From NCBI RefSeq assembly GCF_001026905.1, contig NZ_LAQL01000002.1, forward strand, positions 372,001-436,000: 64,000 nt of DNA. Reading direction: 5' to 3'. Position 1 is the first letter of the stretch. Each line of letters opens with the position of its first letter. Source of the stretch: Kiloniella spongiae (GTDB lineage Bacteria; Pseudomonadota; Alphaproteobacteria; Kiloniellales; Kiloniellaceae). The notes beneath the pieces were generated by a model. That model searched no databases, was not told the DNA's origin, and was given only the letters and a program-made list of their open reading frames with translations. Made by a program: the position numbers and the translations under genes. Below, one piece after another: positions 1 through 8,490 of this stretch.

Positions 1-226
1 CGAGACACAGGAAATTTAGCTGCGTACACATTAAATCAAAGCTCTTTATCCTGGCCGATTATTCGTTCAAAACAGACCAAGTTGCTTTTTAACGGCCACC
101 GCCACTCATCAAGAGCACCACCCCGCGTTTAATCGCGAAACAAGTTACCTATTCCATATACATTTTCTCTTTATTTTCAGGTCATTTTGGCCCGGAAAAC
201 AATATGAAAAACAACATGAGGTCATC

Positions 227-709
227 ATGAAAAAAATTCTCGTTACTCTAACAGCTCTGCTTGCCCTTACTTTTTCTGGCTTGGCTGCTGCAAAAGATTA
301 CAAAACCGGCGATGTCATGGTTAAACAACCATGGGCGCGTGCCACTCTCGGTCAAATGAAAAACGGTGCATCTTTCCTGACACTACACAACATGGGCGCT
401 GAAGATGACAAGCTTGTTGCTGCTGCCGGTACTGTTGCTAAACGTGTTGAATTGCATTCTCACACCATGGTCGATGGCGTTATGAAAATGCGTGAAGTTG
501 AAGGTGGTATTCCTGTTTCAGCAGGATCAATGGTAGAGCTAAAACCGGGTAGTTTCCATATCATGATGATGGGTCTTAACGCGCCCTTGAAAGAAGGCGA
601 AATGTTCCCGCTAACGCTAACTTTCGAAAAAGCTGGCAGCGTTGATATCATGGTTCACATTGAAAAAGGTGGTGCTTTGAAAAAGACAGATGACCACAGC
701 AACCACTAG
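227..709 (+). CDS. PCu(A)C-type periplasmic copper chaperone
   Basis: 160-residue exported protein of the PCu(A)C (DUF461) family, which carries Cu(I) in the periplasm and helps load the CuA centre of cytochrome c oxidase. Residues 1-22 form a typical signal peptide (Lys-Lys, hydrophobic core, small residues before Ala-Ala-Lys). The mature part shows the family layout: PWARAT near the N-terminus, a His-Asn-Met motif at about 54, VELHSHTM at about 83, and a Met-rich HIMMMGL segment at about 111; these His and Met residues are the known copper ligands. A His-rich tail ends the protein. GAGGT lies five bases before the ATG. The gene is monocistronic, followed at once by a terminator. The role in oxidase assembly fits the cox operon at the other end of the window, but that link is inference. 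Confidence 0.92.
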   Translation: MKKILVTLTALLALTFSGLAAAKDYKTGDVMVKQPWARATLGQMKNGASFLTLHNMGAEDDKLVAAAGTVAKRVELHSHTMVDGVMKMREVEGGIPVSAGSMVELKPGSFHIMMMGLNAPLKEGEMFPLTLTFEKAGSVDIMVHIEKGGALKKTDDHSNH

Positions 710-755
710 AGTGATCACTAAAAAAACCACTTAGCTATAATAGGTTCAAATTATC

Positions 756-787
756 AAAAAGCCGAGCTTTTAAAAGCTCGGCTTTTT
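756..787. terminator. Bidirectional Rho-independent terminator
   Basis: A 32-bp perfect inverted repeat with a GC-rich core (GCCGAGC/GCTCGGC) flanked by A and T runs. It separates the copper chaperone from the convergent alkC gene and can serve both strands. Confidence 0.88.
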
Positions 788-807
788 CTTTGCCCACAGA
801 TAACAGC

Positions 808-1947
808 TTATGCACAGGATTGTTGCATAACCAATTCGAAATCTTTAATTCCCAGTGACTTTCCATTTGCAATAATTTCAACTTGATGAAGTCCCGGGTA
901 ATACTTGCGCGTGGTTATCGGCTTGATGCTATGCCGCTTCTTGGCATTGTGCTTAGACCTCGCAGCAAGGTTAAATGTTTTCCATTTAAAAACTTTCGGC
1001 GACGTCCCTCCATTGGCTTTTCGATGGTGAATAACAAAATCAAGAATAAGTGCCTGATCCTCATCACTTACAGAATTCATTGTCACTTCGAACTCCAATC
1101 CTTTGCCATAGATCACTGATGGCGTCAGCATACTAAAATCGGCAAGCTCCACTTGAGCATCTTTATAACCCAAAGCTTCCAAGCATTTCTTATGCCCCGA
1201 CTTAATAAGTGTTCGACAAGCATGACGAATGAGCTTTTTCCGTTCCTTCGACGCACCTTTCATCCATTTCCTCGCGATATCAGCCACGAGATCAGGGTGA
1301 TCTTTTGCGATATCATTTAGATTATTCGCAACTGAGCGTCGTACATACTCTTCGGGATCATCCCGAAGCTTTTCCAAAAGAGGAAGCAGAGGTGTCGGGT
1401 CTTTGATAAAACCAGGTAACTGCATGGCCCAAGGTAACCGGGGACGTGATCCTTCTGATGCCAACCGACGAACATGGTAATTCTCATCATCAGCCCAAGT
1501 CAGAACTTCAGCCATCGTTTCCTCTGGTGCGGAAAGTAAAAAATATCGAATGGCAAATTCAGAACTTGACCGCTTTGTCATTTCCTTTAGCAATTCCATC
1601 GACAGATGAAAATGACCTTTGCCATAGAGTGCAACATAGTGGCACATTGGCATCACCAACCACCCGGATACACCTTTATCTGACGTTCCTTGATCACTAA
1701 TAGAAATATTCTCTTCCGGATTCAATATCGCTAGCAAGATTTCAGCCGCACGGCAAAACTCATCCGGTAGATATTTATATAGCGCCTCCGTAATACGTTC
1801 AGATCGTTGCTTTAGCTCAAACTCACTCAAGCCTTCCGTTGCGAAGGCAATAAACCCCTCTTGGTCAAATCCGCATTGCCGAGCATTTAAGTGTTCAGCC
1901 ATTTTAGAAATAGATTGGCGATTAAAAACTTCTTTAAACGGCTCCAT
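808..1947 (-). CDS. alkC: AlkC-type alkylpurine DNA glycosylase
   Basis: 379 residues. The N-terminal two thirds is an all-helical HEAT/ARM-repeat fold as in the AlkC/AlkD DNA glycosylases, which excise N3- and N7-alkylated purines without flipping the base fully out. The diagnostic stretch HVRRLASEGSRPRLPW lies at about 158-173, followed by another repeat with YVRRSVANNLNDIAKDHPD. The last ~100 residues (VSDEDQALILDFVIHH onward) are beta-rich and match the Ig-like domain that marks the larger AlkC subgroup. AGGA five bases before the ATG supports the start. It stands alone, divergent from the gene at 2137. Substrate range cannot be told from sequence. Confidence 0.88.
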   Translation of the reverse strand: MEPFKEVFNRQSISKMAEHLNARQCGFDQEGFIAFATEGLSEFELKQRSERITEALYKYLPDEFCRAAEILLAILNPEENISISDQGTSDKGVSGWLVMPMCHYVALYGKGHFHLSMELLKEMTKRSSSEFAIRYFLLSAPEETMAEVLTWADDENYHVRRLASEGSRPRLPWAMQLPGFIKDPTPLLPLLEKLRDDPEEYVRRSVANNLNDIAKDHPDLVADIARKWMKGASKERKKLIRHACRTLIKSGHKKCLEALGYKDAQVELADFSMLTPSVIYGKGLEFEVTMNSVSDEDQALILDFVIHHRKANGGTSPKVFKWKTFNLAARSKHNAKKRHSIKPITTRKYYPGLHQVEIIANGKSLGIKDFELVMQQSCA

Positions 1948-2000
1948 AATGATCCTGCCTGATGCGTAAATTTCTTTTCTACGCTTCTTTTAAAGCACCC

Positions 2001-2024
2001 CTACTGACAGCATTGTGTCAGTAG
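2001..2024. promoter_or_regulatory. Inverted repeat between divergent genes, possible operator
   Basis: CTACTGACA and TGTCAGTAG form a perfect 9-bp inverted repeat with a 6-base spacer, halfway between alkC and the divergent gene at 2137. A second, shorter repeat (TACAGG/CCTGTA, 2074-2090) lies closer to the right-hand gene. No T-tract follows, so a protein binding site is more likely than a terminator. The regulator is unknown. Confidence 0.4.
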
Positions 2025-2136
2025 GTCTTCGCAGCACCAATTCACAACAAATTGAGTATAGTTTGCTCGTCATTACAGGTGGCTCCTGTAGGATGATATA
2101 AGAACCTGAACAGTCCCTAGATATTGCTGGAAAACA

Positions 2137-2790
2137 ATGATGCTCAAACCCTACCTACGACATTCAACCGTGTATATGATCGCTGGCATCCTTACTGGAG
2201 CGATGAGCTTGTCTGCGGCTGCAAACGACGCCTTAAAGCATGTAGACCATGTCATGACTCACTGGGCGGACACGCCACAAGAACAAGGCTTATTGCCCGT
2301 TGCCACAGCAGAAGCTGAAGTCGCCAAAACTCATGCTGGCTTCGCCACATCAGATTTAAAAGATCTCAGTTCCATGCAACTCCATACCCGTCACGTTTTA
2401 CACGCCCTTGATCCTGCACAGGAAACAAAGGGCCCCGGACTTGGTTATGGCTTGATAAAAGCATCGGAAGGTGTTGCGACACATGCTGAGTTGGCTTCAG
2501 ATTCAGAAGACGCCAGTGATATTGTCCGCGTTTCCGGTGTTATGGTTGCATCAGTTGGGCGCAACACAACACGCCGCGCAGAAGAAGCACTAAAGCTTTC
2601 AAAGTTAATACTCGCCAGCAAAACGAGCGAAGTAGCAGCTCCTCACGTACTAAAACTACAGGAATTAACCAAAGCATTCTTTATCGGACAAGACTTGGAT
2701 AAAGACGGACGTATAGTCTGGTATCATCATGAAGGCGGTCTAAACATTGCCACAGAGCAGATGGATTTAATTATAAAAAGTACTAAGTAG
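2137..2790 (+). CDS. Exported His-rich helical protein of unknown function
   Basis: 217 residues, not recognised. The N-terminus is a signal peptide (hydrophobic segment about 13-29, then SAAAND), so the protein should be periplasmic. The mature part is predicted almost entirely helical and carries His residues at helical spacing: KHVDHVMTHW just after cleavage, MQLHTRHVLHAL at about 88, APHVLKL at about 168, and WYHHEGGL near the C-terminus. There are no cysteines, so no CXXCH heme site. A helical bundle that binds a metal or noncovalent heme is a guess from this pattern only. ATG ATG at the start leaves the first codon uncertain by one. Transcribed alone and closed by a strong terminator. 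Confidence 0.75.
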   Translation: MMLKPYLRHSTVYMIAGILTGAMSLSAAANDALKHVDHVMTHWADTPQEQGLLPVATAEAEVAKTHAGFATSDLKDLSSMQLHTRHVLHALDPAQETKGPGLGYGLIKASEGVATHAELASDSEDASDIVRVSGVMVASVGRNTTRRAEEALKLSKLILASKTSEVAAPHVLKLQELTKAFFIGQDLDKDGRIVWYHHEGGLNIATEQMDLIIKSTK

Positions 2791-2817
2791 TAAAATCATA
2801 CTCCAAGCCCCCCTCCA

Positions 2818-2859
2818 AAAGATAGAAAGGCCGGTATTAATACCGGCCTTTCTATCTTT
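2818..2859. terminator. Bidirectional terminator, 42-bp perfect palindrome
   Basis: AAAGATAGAAAGGCCGGTATT is followed directly by its exact reverse complement, a 21-bp arm with no spacer, between the convergent ends of the gene at 2137 and the TRAP permease. A/T-rich flanks on both sides suit termination on both strands. Confidence 0.85.
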
Positions 2860-2883
2860 GCACGATGCAATATTATCTCTCAC

Positions 2884-4995
2884 CTATACACGGACAACAC
2901 TGCCGCTTTTCTTATTCCACAAGAAAAAGAGAGCAAATACAGCCAAAACAGCAAGATGAATTTCCCATCCCAAAGGCCACAGTAATCCGGCCCCCAGAGC
3001 AAAGACCACGGCTCGTTCTATCCAGTTCAGCTTCTCTTCCAGATAGCCCTGTAGTGCCCCGGTAAAGGCATAAAGGCCAACCAACGAGAAGCCAAAGATC
3101 ATGAGGACCTCGTGCCATTCGCCACCCAAGAATGGTGTGTAGGCAAAAAGCAGCGGAACGATATAAAGGCCTTTAGCCACCTTCCAAGCTTGAATTCCAG
3201 TTGCCATTGGCGGCGATTTTGCAATTGCTGCGGCTGCAAAGGCCGTCAAACAAAGCGGAGGTGTGACGTTACTATCCTGTGATAACCAAAATATGATCAT
3301 ATGAGCAGATAACAACGCATAGAGCTTGGTATCCTTATCTAACACCATTTCTCGCAAAGTTTCCGACATATCTACTGGTACCAATGCAAGAATCTCTTTA
3401 GCAGCCTCTGTGGACATCGGTAAGCCAATTTCAGCAAGACGTTCAGGGGCCGCCAGCATAAAAATCGCCTTGGCTTCGTCATTTAAAGAACCAGAAGCAA
3501 TGATATCAACCAACATACCATCAGCGATAAGGGCAAAAAGAGCTGGAGCAGATATCGTACCAAGAACAATATAAGATGCCGTTACTGGCAATCCCATCCC
3601 GAGAACAAGAGAAGCTATCCCAATAAGTACCATTGCAATAATAAGATTACCACCTGACCAACTTGCAATCATCAAAGAGAAGGTACTACCAATTCCAGCT
3701 GTTATAATCACATTTACAATCAGGCCAACTGCACAAAGCAGTATTCCAGTCATAACCATGTTTCTTGCACCCAAAGCCAATGCTTCTAAAACGGCACGAA
3801 TTCCCATTTTGTTGGGTGTAACCCAAGATGCAACAATAACGCCGAGAATGGCATATCCCGCAGCGTAGGTAGGGGTGTAGCCAATTGTTAGTAACGTGAT
3901 CAACAACGTTATTGGTAAAAGAAAAGGAAGACCGCCTCGTTTCAAAACTTCCTTCGCTGTCGGTATATCTACTTCGGCAACCTGTACATTACTCCGCTTT
4001 GCTTGCATTCGGACAAAGAAAGCCACGGTAGCAAAATAGAGGATTGCTGGTAAAAACGACACAGCAATAATCGTTGTGTAAGGAATTTGAGTATAATTTG
4101 CCATTACAAAGGCGCCCGCCCCCATAATCGGTGGCATAAGTTGCCCCCCTGTGGAAGCAGCCGCTTCGACTCCCCCTGCGAAACGCGCGGGAAAACCTGC
4201 CTTTTTCATTAAGGGGATAGTAATCACCCCTGTCGATGCTGTATTGGCAACGGCTGAGCCAGAAATAGTTCCTGTCAATCCAGAAGCAAAAACAGCAACG
4301 AGTCCTGGAGCACCCACACTACGCCCCGCAATCACACGAGCAAGGTCAATGATAAAATCTCCAGCACCAGAACGAACGAGAAAAGCACCAAAGAGAATAA
4401 ACATGAAAACAAAAGTTGACGAAATTCTTGCTATATTACCGAAAAGAGCATCATCATTAAAAATACTCCTAAAGAGAATAGTTTCGCCACCTAAGCCTTT
4501 AAATTTGAAAACCCCATCAATCAAAGCCCCCCACCAGCCAAGGTAGGTAAGAGCTAAAATAATCAAAATTGGGATAATCCATCCTGTTGTTCGACGTGTA
4601 AATTCAATTGTTACAACAATAAGAATGCACCCAAATATTATTTCTGATGTATCTAGATGTACTCCACGTTCATAGATAGCATCTTCCTTAAAAATGATAT
4701 AAAGCGCAGCAAAAGCACCGAGTAAGCCGATTAAAATATCAATGAAAAGCAGGCCTTTGCTCTTCCCCTTTCCGACCATGGGATAGATTAAAGCCCCCAT
4801 CAGAACGAAACCGGCAAAGTGCAGCGCATTTTGCCAAAGCCCGGGTATCACGGCAAAGACGTTAAAATAGATATGCATCAGGGAGATAAGCACCCCTAGC
4901 CCAAAAACGACCTTGCCAATCCATCCATCTTCACCACGAACAATAGCTTCGTGTTCGCCCAACTCGACTTCTGGTGCGTTTGTTTCTTGTGACAT
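2884..4995 (-). CDS. TAXI-type TRAP transporter fused permease (DctQ-DctM fusion)
   Basis: 703 residues, many membrane spans. Residues ~1-190 correspond to the small DctQ-like subunit and the rest to the large DctM-like subunit, fused as in the TAXI branch of TRAP transporters, which drive solute uptake with a sodium or proton gradient and a periplasmic binding protein. Family signatures are FASGLTGTISGSAVANTASTGVITIPLMK at about 237-265, then GGQLMPPIMGAGAFVMA, and later GMGLPVTASYIVLGT and DSNVTPPLCLTAFAAAAIA. It lies 90 bases downstream of its binding protein gene, separated by a GC-rich hairpin. The substrate is unknown; TAXI systems are poorly characterised, with glutamate or other carboxylates proposed for some. 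Confidence 0.93.
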   Translation of the reverse strand: MSQETNAPEVELGEHEAIVRGEDGWIGKVVFGLGVLISLMHIYFNVFAVIPGLWQNALHFAGFVLMGALIYPMVGKGKSKGLLFIDILIGLLGAFAALYIIFKEDAIYERGVHLDTSEIIFGCILIVVTIEFTRRTTGWIIPILIILALTYLGWWGALIDGVFKFKGLGGETILFRSIFNDDALFGNIARISSTFVFMFILFGAFLVRSGAGDFIIDLARVIAGRSVGAPGLVAVFASGLTGTISGSAVANTASTGVITIPLMKKAGFPARFAGGVEAAASTGGQLMPPIMGAGAFVMANYTQIPYTTIIAVSFLPAILYFATVAFFVRMQAKRSNVQVAEVDIPTAKEVLKRGGLPFLLPITLLITLLTIGYTPTYAAGYAILGVIVASWVTPNKMGIRAVLEALALGARNMVMTGILLCAVGLIVNVIITAGIGSTFSLMIASWSGGNLIIAMVLIGIASLVLGMGLPVTASYIVLGTISAPALFALIADGMLVDIIASGSLNDEAKAIFMLAAPERLAEIGLPMSTEAAKEILALVPVDMSETLREMVLDKDTKLYALLSAHMIIFWLSQDSNVTPPLCLTAFAAAAIAKSPPMATGIQAWKVAKGLYIVPLLFAYTPFLGGEWHEVLMIFGFSLVGLYAFTGALQGYLEEKLNWIERAVVFALGAGLLWPLGWEIHLAVLAVFALFFLWNKKSGSVVRV

Positions 4996-5027
4996 GATTT
5001 CCCCGAAAGAAAAGCGTACTTATAAGA

Positions 5028-5053
5028 CGGGCGCCCGAAATCTCGAGCGCCCG
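5028..5053 (-). promoter_or_regulatory. GC-rich intercistronic hairpin in the TAXI operon
   Basis: CGGGCGC and GCGCCCG form a 7-bp, fully GC stem between the TAXI binding protein gene and its permease gene. There is no clear T-run, so it is more likely an mRNA stabiliser or weak attenuator that keeps the binding protein transcript more abundant than the permease. A similar arrangement is seen in the DctPQM operon. Confidence 0.5.
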
Positions 5054-5085
5054 ATAAAGCATTGAAATATTACAATTTCAGCTGA

Positions 5086-6111
5086 TTATTTCGCAATTAG
5101 GTTTGCGGGAATATCAATGCCGATTTCCTTGTAGTACTTAGCAGCACCAGGGTGCAGTGGCACTGGCAGACCAGCCAAAGCAGCGTCTGTACTCATTGCT
5201 TTGGTCGCTTTGTGGATCGCGTTAAGGAAAGGCAAGTTTTCGTAGATTGTTTTTGTGATTTGATACACAGCATCTTCATCTACGTCATCCCGCACAGCAA
5301 GAAAGTTTGGCTGGGCGATGGTCGTGATATCTTTTTCCTGACCAGGATAAGTACCTGCCGCAATTGTGTATGGCGTCCAAAGACCAAGACCACCATCAGC
5401 CTGCTTTGCCTGTTCAGCAGTAAAGCCCAGAAGTGTAATCTTGTCGCCCATAGCGGCCATTGCTTTGGTTACAGCACCAGTTGGTGGACCAGAAGGTGTC
5501 CCCATACCAGCAACCTGGCCATTTTGAAGCGCATCAGCTGACGGGCCATATCCAACATGGACAAGGCTGTAATCAGTTTCGGCATCAACGCCCAGATTTT
5601 TCAGCAAAACAGTATTGGAACCGATCGTACCTGAGTTCTTTTTACCCAGCGCCATGCTCTCGCCCTTCATACCGGCAAGATCAGCAACGGTTCCTGTTTT
5701 CGCATGCTCTGCCAGAACAGTGAACTGCTCAACATTCTGCCATAACATGGAAACAGAACGCATTTTTGTTTGCGGACCGTCTTTTTCAACAGGACCTTTG
5801 CCGTTCCAGGCATAATACCCATAAAGTCCTTGAAGAATAGCAAACTGTGCTTCGTCTTCACGAAGTAGTTTCACGTTCTCTCCAGAACCTGCAGAGTTAA
5901 TCGCAGACAGACCAATCTTCTGTTTTGGCTGCAATTTAACTTTTACGAGAGTGGAAATAGCAACACCTACTGGATAATACGTTCCCCCAGTACTCGCTGT
6001 CGCCAACAGATAGTCGCGTGCTTCCGCGGCTTGAGCAACAGCACCAGCAGATAGCGCACTGCAAATCGTTGCAGCTGCAGCGACACCCTTAATTGCTTTC
6101 ATCATTTTCAT
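5086..6111 (-). CDS. TAXI family TRAP transporter solute-binding protein
   Basis: 341 residues. The signal peptide covers residues 1-29 (MKMMKAIKGV, then an Ala-rich core ending in AQAAEA). The mature protein starts with LLATASTGGTYYPVGVAIS, the hallmark of TRAP-associated extracytoplasmic immunogenic (TAXI) proteins, followed by LSAINSAGSGENVKLLREDEAQFAILQ. It captures the substrate in the periplasm and delivers it to the fused permease encoded just downstream. An AGGGAGGCTC-like purine-rich stretch precedes the ATG. First gene of its operon; the 372-base gap upstream should hold the promoter. Confidence 0.94.
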   Translation of the reverse strand: MKMMKAIKGVAAAATICSALSAGAVAQAAEARDYLLATASTGGTYYPVGVAISTLVKVKLQPKQKIGLSAINSAGSGENVKLLREDEAQFAILQGLYGYYAWNGKGPVEKDGPQTKMRSVSMLWQNVEQFTVLAEHAKTGTVADLAGMKGESMALGKKNSGTIGSNTVLLKNLGVDAETDYSLVHVGYGPSADALQNGQVAGMGTPSGPPTGAVTKAMAAMGDKITLLGFTAEQAKQADGGLGLWTPYTIAAGTYPGQEKDITTIAQPNFLAVRDDVDEDAVYQITKTIYENLPFLNAIHKATKAMSTDAALAGLPVPLHPGAAKYYKEIGIDIPANLIAK

Positions 6112-6483
6112 TAGAGCCTCCCTAAGACATTTTATTATTAATATGACTGCACTTATTTGAATCTACGATAACTTGATCAGTCGGAACCAAGCCAACATTT
6201 TTCTTATTGCACAGTGAATCACAAATAAATTCAAGTTTAATATGGCAAGGAGCATGCCACATTTGACTTTTCTCAAGCTGCTGAAACAAAAAGAATTTTC
6301 AATTAACTCAAAGAAACTTAAGCGAAGAATTGCCGAACAGGAAGCAAATGATCGGCAATTTTCCGCGCACAAGAGTGCTTTTCATACTCATAAATGAAAT
6401 GGCTCTGAAATCCGCGTGTAAACAACGGGCATTCAGAGCCATTCCTTATTCTAACAATCTACGCTTTCTTAACCAAGAGAGGC
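6112..6483 (-). other. Intergenic region with terminator and presumed TAXI promoter
   Basis: 372 bases between dctM and the TAXI binding protein gene. A 12-bp perfect stem (AATGGCTCTGAA at 6398-6409, TTCAGAGCCATT at 6432-6443) with a 22-base loop and T-rich sequence after it on the minus strand probably ends the DctPQM transcript. The rest is A/T-rich and presumably holds the TAXI promoter. A 69-codon minus-strand frame here (6163-6372) has Cys-rich, unstructured content and no ribosome site, so I do not call it a gene. Confidence 0.6.
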
Positions 6484-7830
6484 TTATCCGTTAAATGCCA
6501 GATCACGAAGAAATAACGATATCTCTGGAACAAAAATTAACAAGGCCGACATTCCACCCAAAATAAGAATAAAGGGCAAGGTTCCTCGAATAACTTCCAT
6601 GTAGGGTCTTTGGAATATCGCTATCGCTGTAAAGATATCACAGCCAAATGGCGGCGTTGCCGAGCCTATCGCCATCTGAAGCGTGATCATCACCCCGACC
6701 AGTACAGGATCCAGCCCCGCAGTTGCAACTATCGGCACAAAAATTGGCGTCAAGATAACCAAAACCACTAAGGAATCAACAAACATGCAGCCAACGAAGA
6801 AGCTCAATGCGATAATGAAAAGGATGTATTCCTTTGAGGCAGCTTCAAGATCAAGTGGAGCCAAAAGCTCTTGTGGTATCTGTTCAAAAGAAATGTACCA
6901 GGAAAAAGCCTGTCCTGTGCCAACAAGAATAAAAACAACTGCCGTAATCAAACCAGTGCTCAGAGCTGCATCAACAATATCTTTATATCCAAGTTCGCGA
7001 TAAATCAGACATTCAACGATAATCGCATAGAGCACAGAAAAAGACGCAGCTTCGGTTGGCGTCACGGCACCCGAATAAATTCCACCAACAATCAGAGCCG
7101 GAAATCCCAGAGGTAACAGCGCTTTTTTAATTGAATGAAGCTTTTCCGTAAAAGACGTTTTCGGGACTAGAGTAATCAAATCCCCCTGATAAACGCTATA
7201 AACATAACAATAGGCAGAAAATAGAAAAGTTAGAACAAGCCCCGGACCAATGCCCGCGATAAAAAGCTCTCCGACAGAGGTATTAGCCAAAGTTCCATAA
7301 AGAATAAGGCCGATGCTTGGTGGAATAAGAAAAGCAATATCGCTCGCATTTATAATAAGTGCCATGACGAAGCTGTCTTTGTAACCAGCTTGCAATAATT
7401 TAGGTCGCATAATCTGACCAACAGAGACAACAGTTGCCTGTGTAGAACCGGATACAGACCCAAACAATGTACAGCTAATACAAGCTGTAATAGGTAAACC
7501 ACCTCGCATATGCCCAACAAATGCCTGAATCAATCCCAACAGATTATGCGCAGTGTGCCCCCTGGTCATAATATCAGCAGCCAAGATAAACATAGGCACT
7601 GCAATCAAAGCACTTGGCGAAATGCCCGTCACCATTTGCTGGATAATAACACCTGTATCCACACCGGAAAAATGCACCAACCCAATAAGAGTTCCAACAA
7701 CCAAAGGAACAATCATTGGAAAGCTCATAAACAACAAAACAATCATCGCCAAAACGATTGTGAAAGTGATGACATAAATGTCTAATTCACCAGCAATAAT
7801 ATCTGAAAGAAAACCCATTAAAGAACTCAT
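6484..7830 (-). CDS. dctM: TRAP transporter large permease, DctM type
   Basis: 448 residues, about twelve membrane spans, the size of canonical DctM. Signatures include PMFILAADIMTRGHTAHNLLGL at about 98, LFGSVSGSTQATVVSVGQIMRP at about 123, and the C-terminal GSATPPFGCDIFTAIAIF motif. It forms the ion-coupled translocation channel together with DctQ, encoded 24 bases upstream. The organic acid substrate is probably a C4-dicarboxylate or related compound, by homology and because a DctB-like sensor is encoded upstream; sequence alone does not settle it. Confidence 0.95.
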   Translation of the reverse strand: MSSLMGFLSDIIAGELDIYVITFTIVLAMIVLLFMSFPMIVPLVVGTLIGLVHFSGVDTGVIIQQMVTGISPSALIAVPMFILAADIMTRGHTAHNLLGLIQAFVGHMRGGLPITACISCTLFGSVSGSTQATVVSVGQIMRPKLLQAGYKDSFVMALIINASDIAFLIPPSIGLILYGTLANTSVGELFIAGIGPGLVLTFLFSAYCYVYSVYQGDLITLVPKTSFTEKLHSIKKALLPLGFPALIVGGIYSGAVTPTEAASFSVLYAIIVECLIYRELGYKDIVDAALSTGLITAVVFILVGTGQAFSWYISFEQIPQELLAPLDLEAASKEYILFIIALSFFVGCMFVDSLVVLVILTPIFVPIVATAGLDPVLVGVMITLQMAIGSATPPFGCDIFTAIAIFQRPYMEVIRGTLPFILILGGMSALLIFVPEISLFLRDLAFNG

Positions 7831-7854
7831 AGCGATCCACCGTAAATCTATCGT

Positions 7855-8370
7855 TTAACTGTCTGTAACGTCGTAGGAGAGATAGATCTCTTTATGAGTA
7901 ACGTTCATCAGAAATGCGATTAAGTATTGCAACCCAGCAACACTCAAACCCAGCGGAATGATGGCGTAAATAATATACACAGGGAATTGTAAGGCCGGGC
8001 TTAATCGATTGATTTCATGCAGTTCAATCACGTAAAACACAGCCTTGTAAGCCAAATAGAACATCAAGATGCCTGTCGTGAGTGAAATCAGAGTGGATAT
8101 CACTTTTTTCACCACAGCCCCAAGGGTGTCATAAAGGGCAGTCATTCGGATGTTACGGCCCATGCGAACCGCATACGCAAAACCAATGAAGGTAATAGCA
8201 ACAATCAAAAACTGATTGAGTTCTTCAGAGAAGTACAAACTTTTATCAAAGGCATATCGCCCAATTGCATTAGCTGTTGAATTCACCATCATCAACAATA
8301 TCGAAGAAAAAACGACTAACTTTTCTAGCGTTTCTGTGAGCTTATTAATTTTTTCAAATAAGTATTTCAC
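7855..8370 (-). CDS. dctQ: TRAP transporter small permease, DctQ type
   Basis: 171 residues with four predicted membrane helices: about 18-38, 48-68, 88-110 and 130-152. The second segment carries the small-permease pattern SEELNQFLIVAITFIGFAYAVRMGRNIRM. It partners with DctM in the membrane. Located between dctP (separated by a terminator-like hairpin) and dctM (24-base gap). Confidence 0.93.
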   Translation of the reverse strand: MKYLFEKINKLTETLEKLVVFSSILLMMVNSTANAIGRYAFDKSLYFSEELNQFLIVAITFIGFAYAVRMGRNIRMTALYDTLGAVVKKVISTLISLTTGILMFYLAYKAVFYVIELHEINRLSPALQFPVYIIYAIIPLGLSVAGLQYLIAFLMNVTHKEIYLSYDVTDS

Positions 8371-8430
8371 AAGCTTTTACCCCTGGGTTCTGATCACCCG
8401 AAGCGATCCAGGCGTTAATATTTCAAGACA

Positions 8431-8472
8431 AAAAGCGTGAAACCAGACGATACAAGGTGGTTTCACGCTTTT
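8431..8472 (-). terminator. Hairpin between dctP and dctQ, likely partial terminator
   Basis: AAAAGCGTGAAACCA and TGGTTTCACGCTTTT make a perfect 15-bp stem with a 12-base loop; on the minus strand the stem ends in a U-run. It stands 19 bases after the dctP stop and before dctQ. It should lower transcription into the permease genes while protecting the dctP message, so that binding protein is made in excess. Confidence 0.75.
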
Positions 8473-8490
8473 AGTATCATTGCCTCACGA

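Noticed and set aside
1-226. Possible 3' end of a gene at the left edge
   Set aside because: No open frame with recognisable coding content reaches the edge; it looks like ordinary upstream sequence of the copper chaperone gene.
2818-2859. 42-bp perfect palindrome as a mobile element end or replication site
   Set aside because: Position between convergent stops and a GC core with A/T flanks are explained by a bidirectional terminator; no second copy or target duplication seen.
6163-6372. 69-codon minus-strand reading frame between dctM and the TAXI binding protein gene
   Set aside because: No ribosome site, Cys-rich and hydrophobic without pattern, and it covers the region where the TAXI promoter should be.
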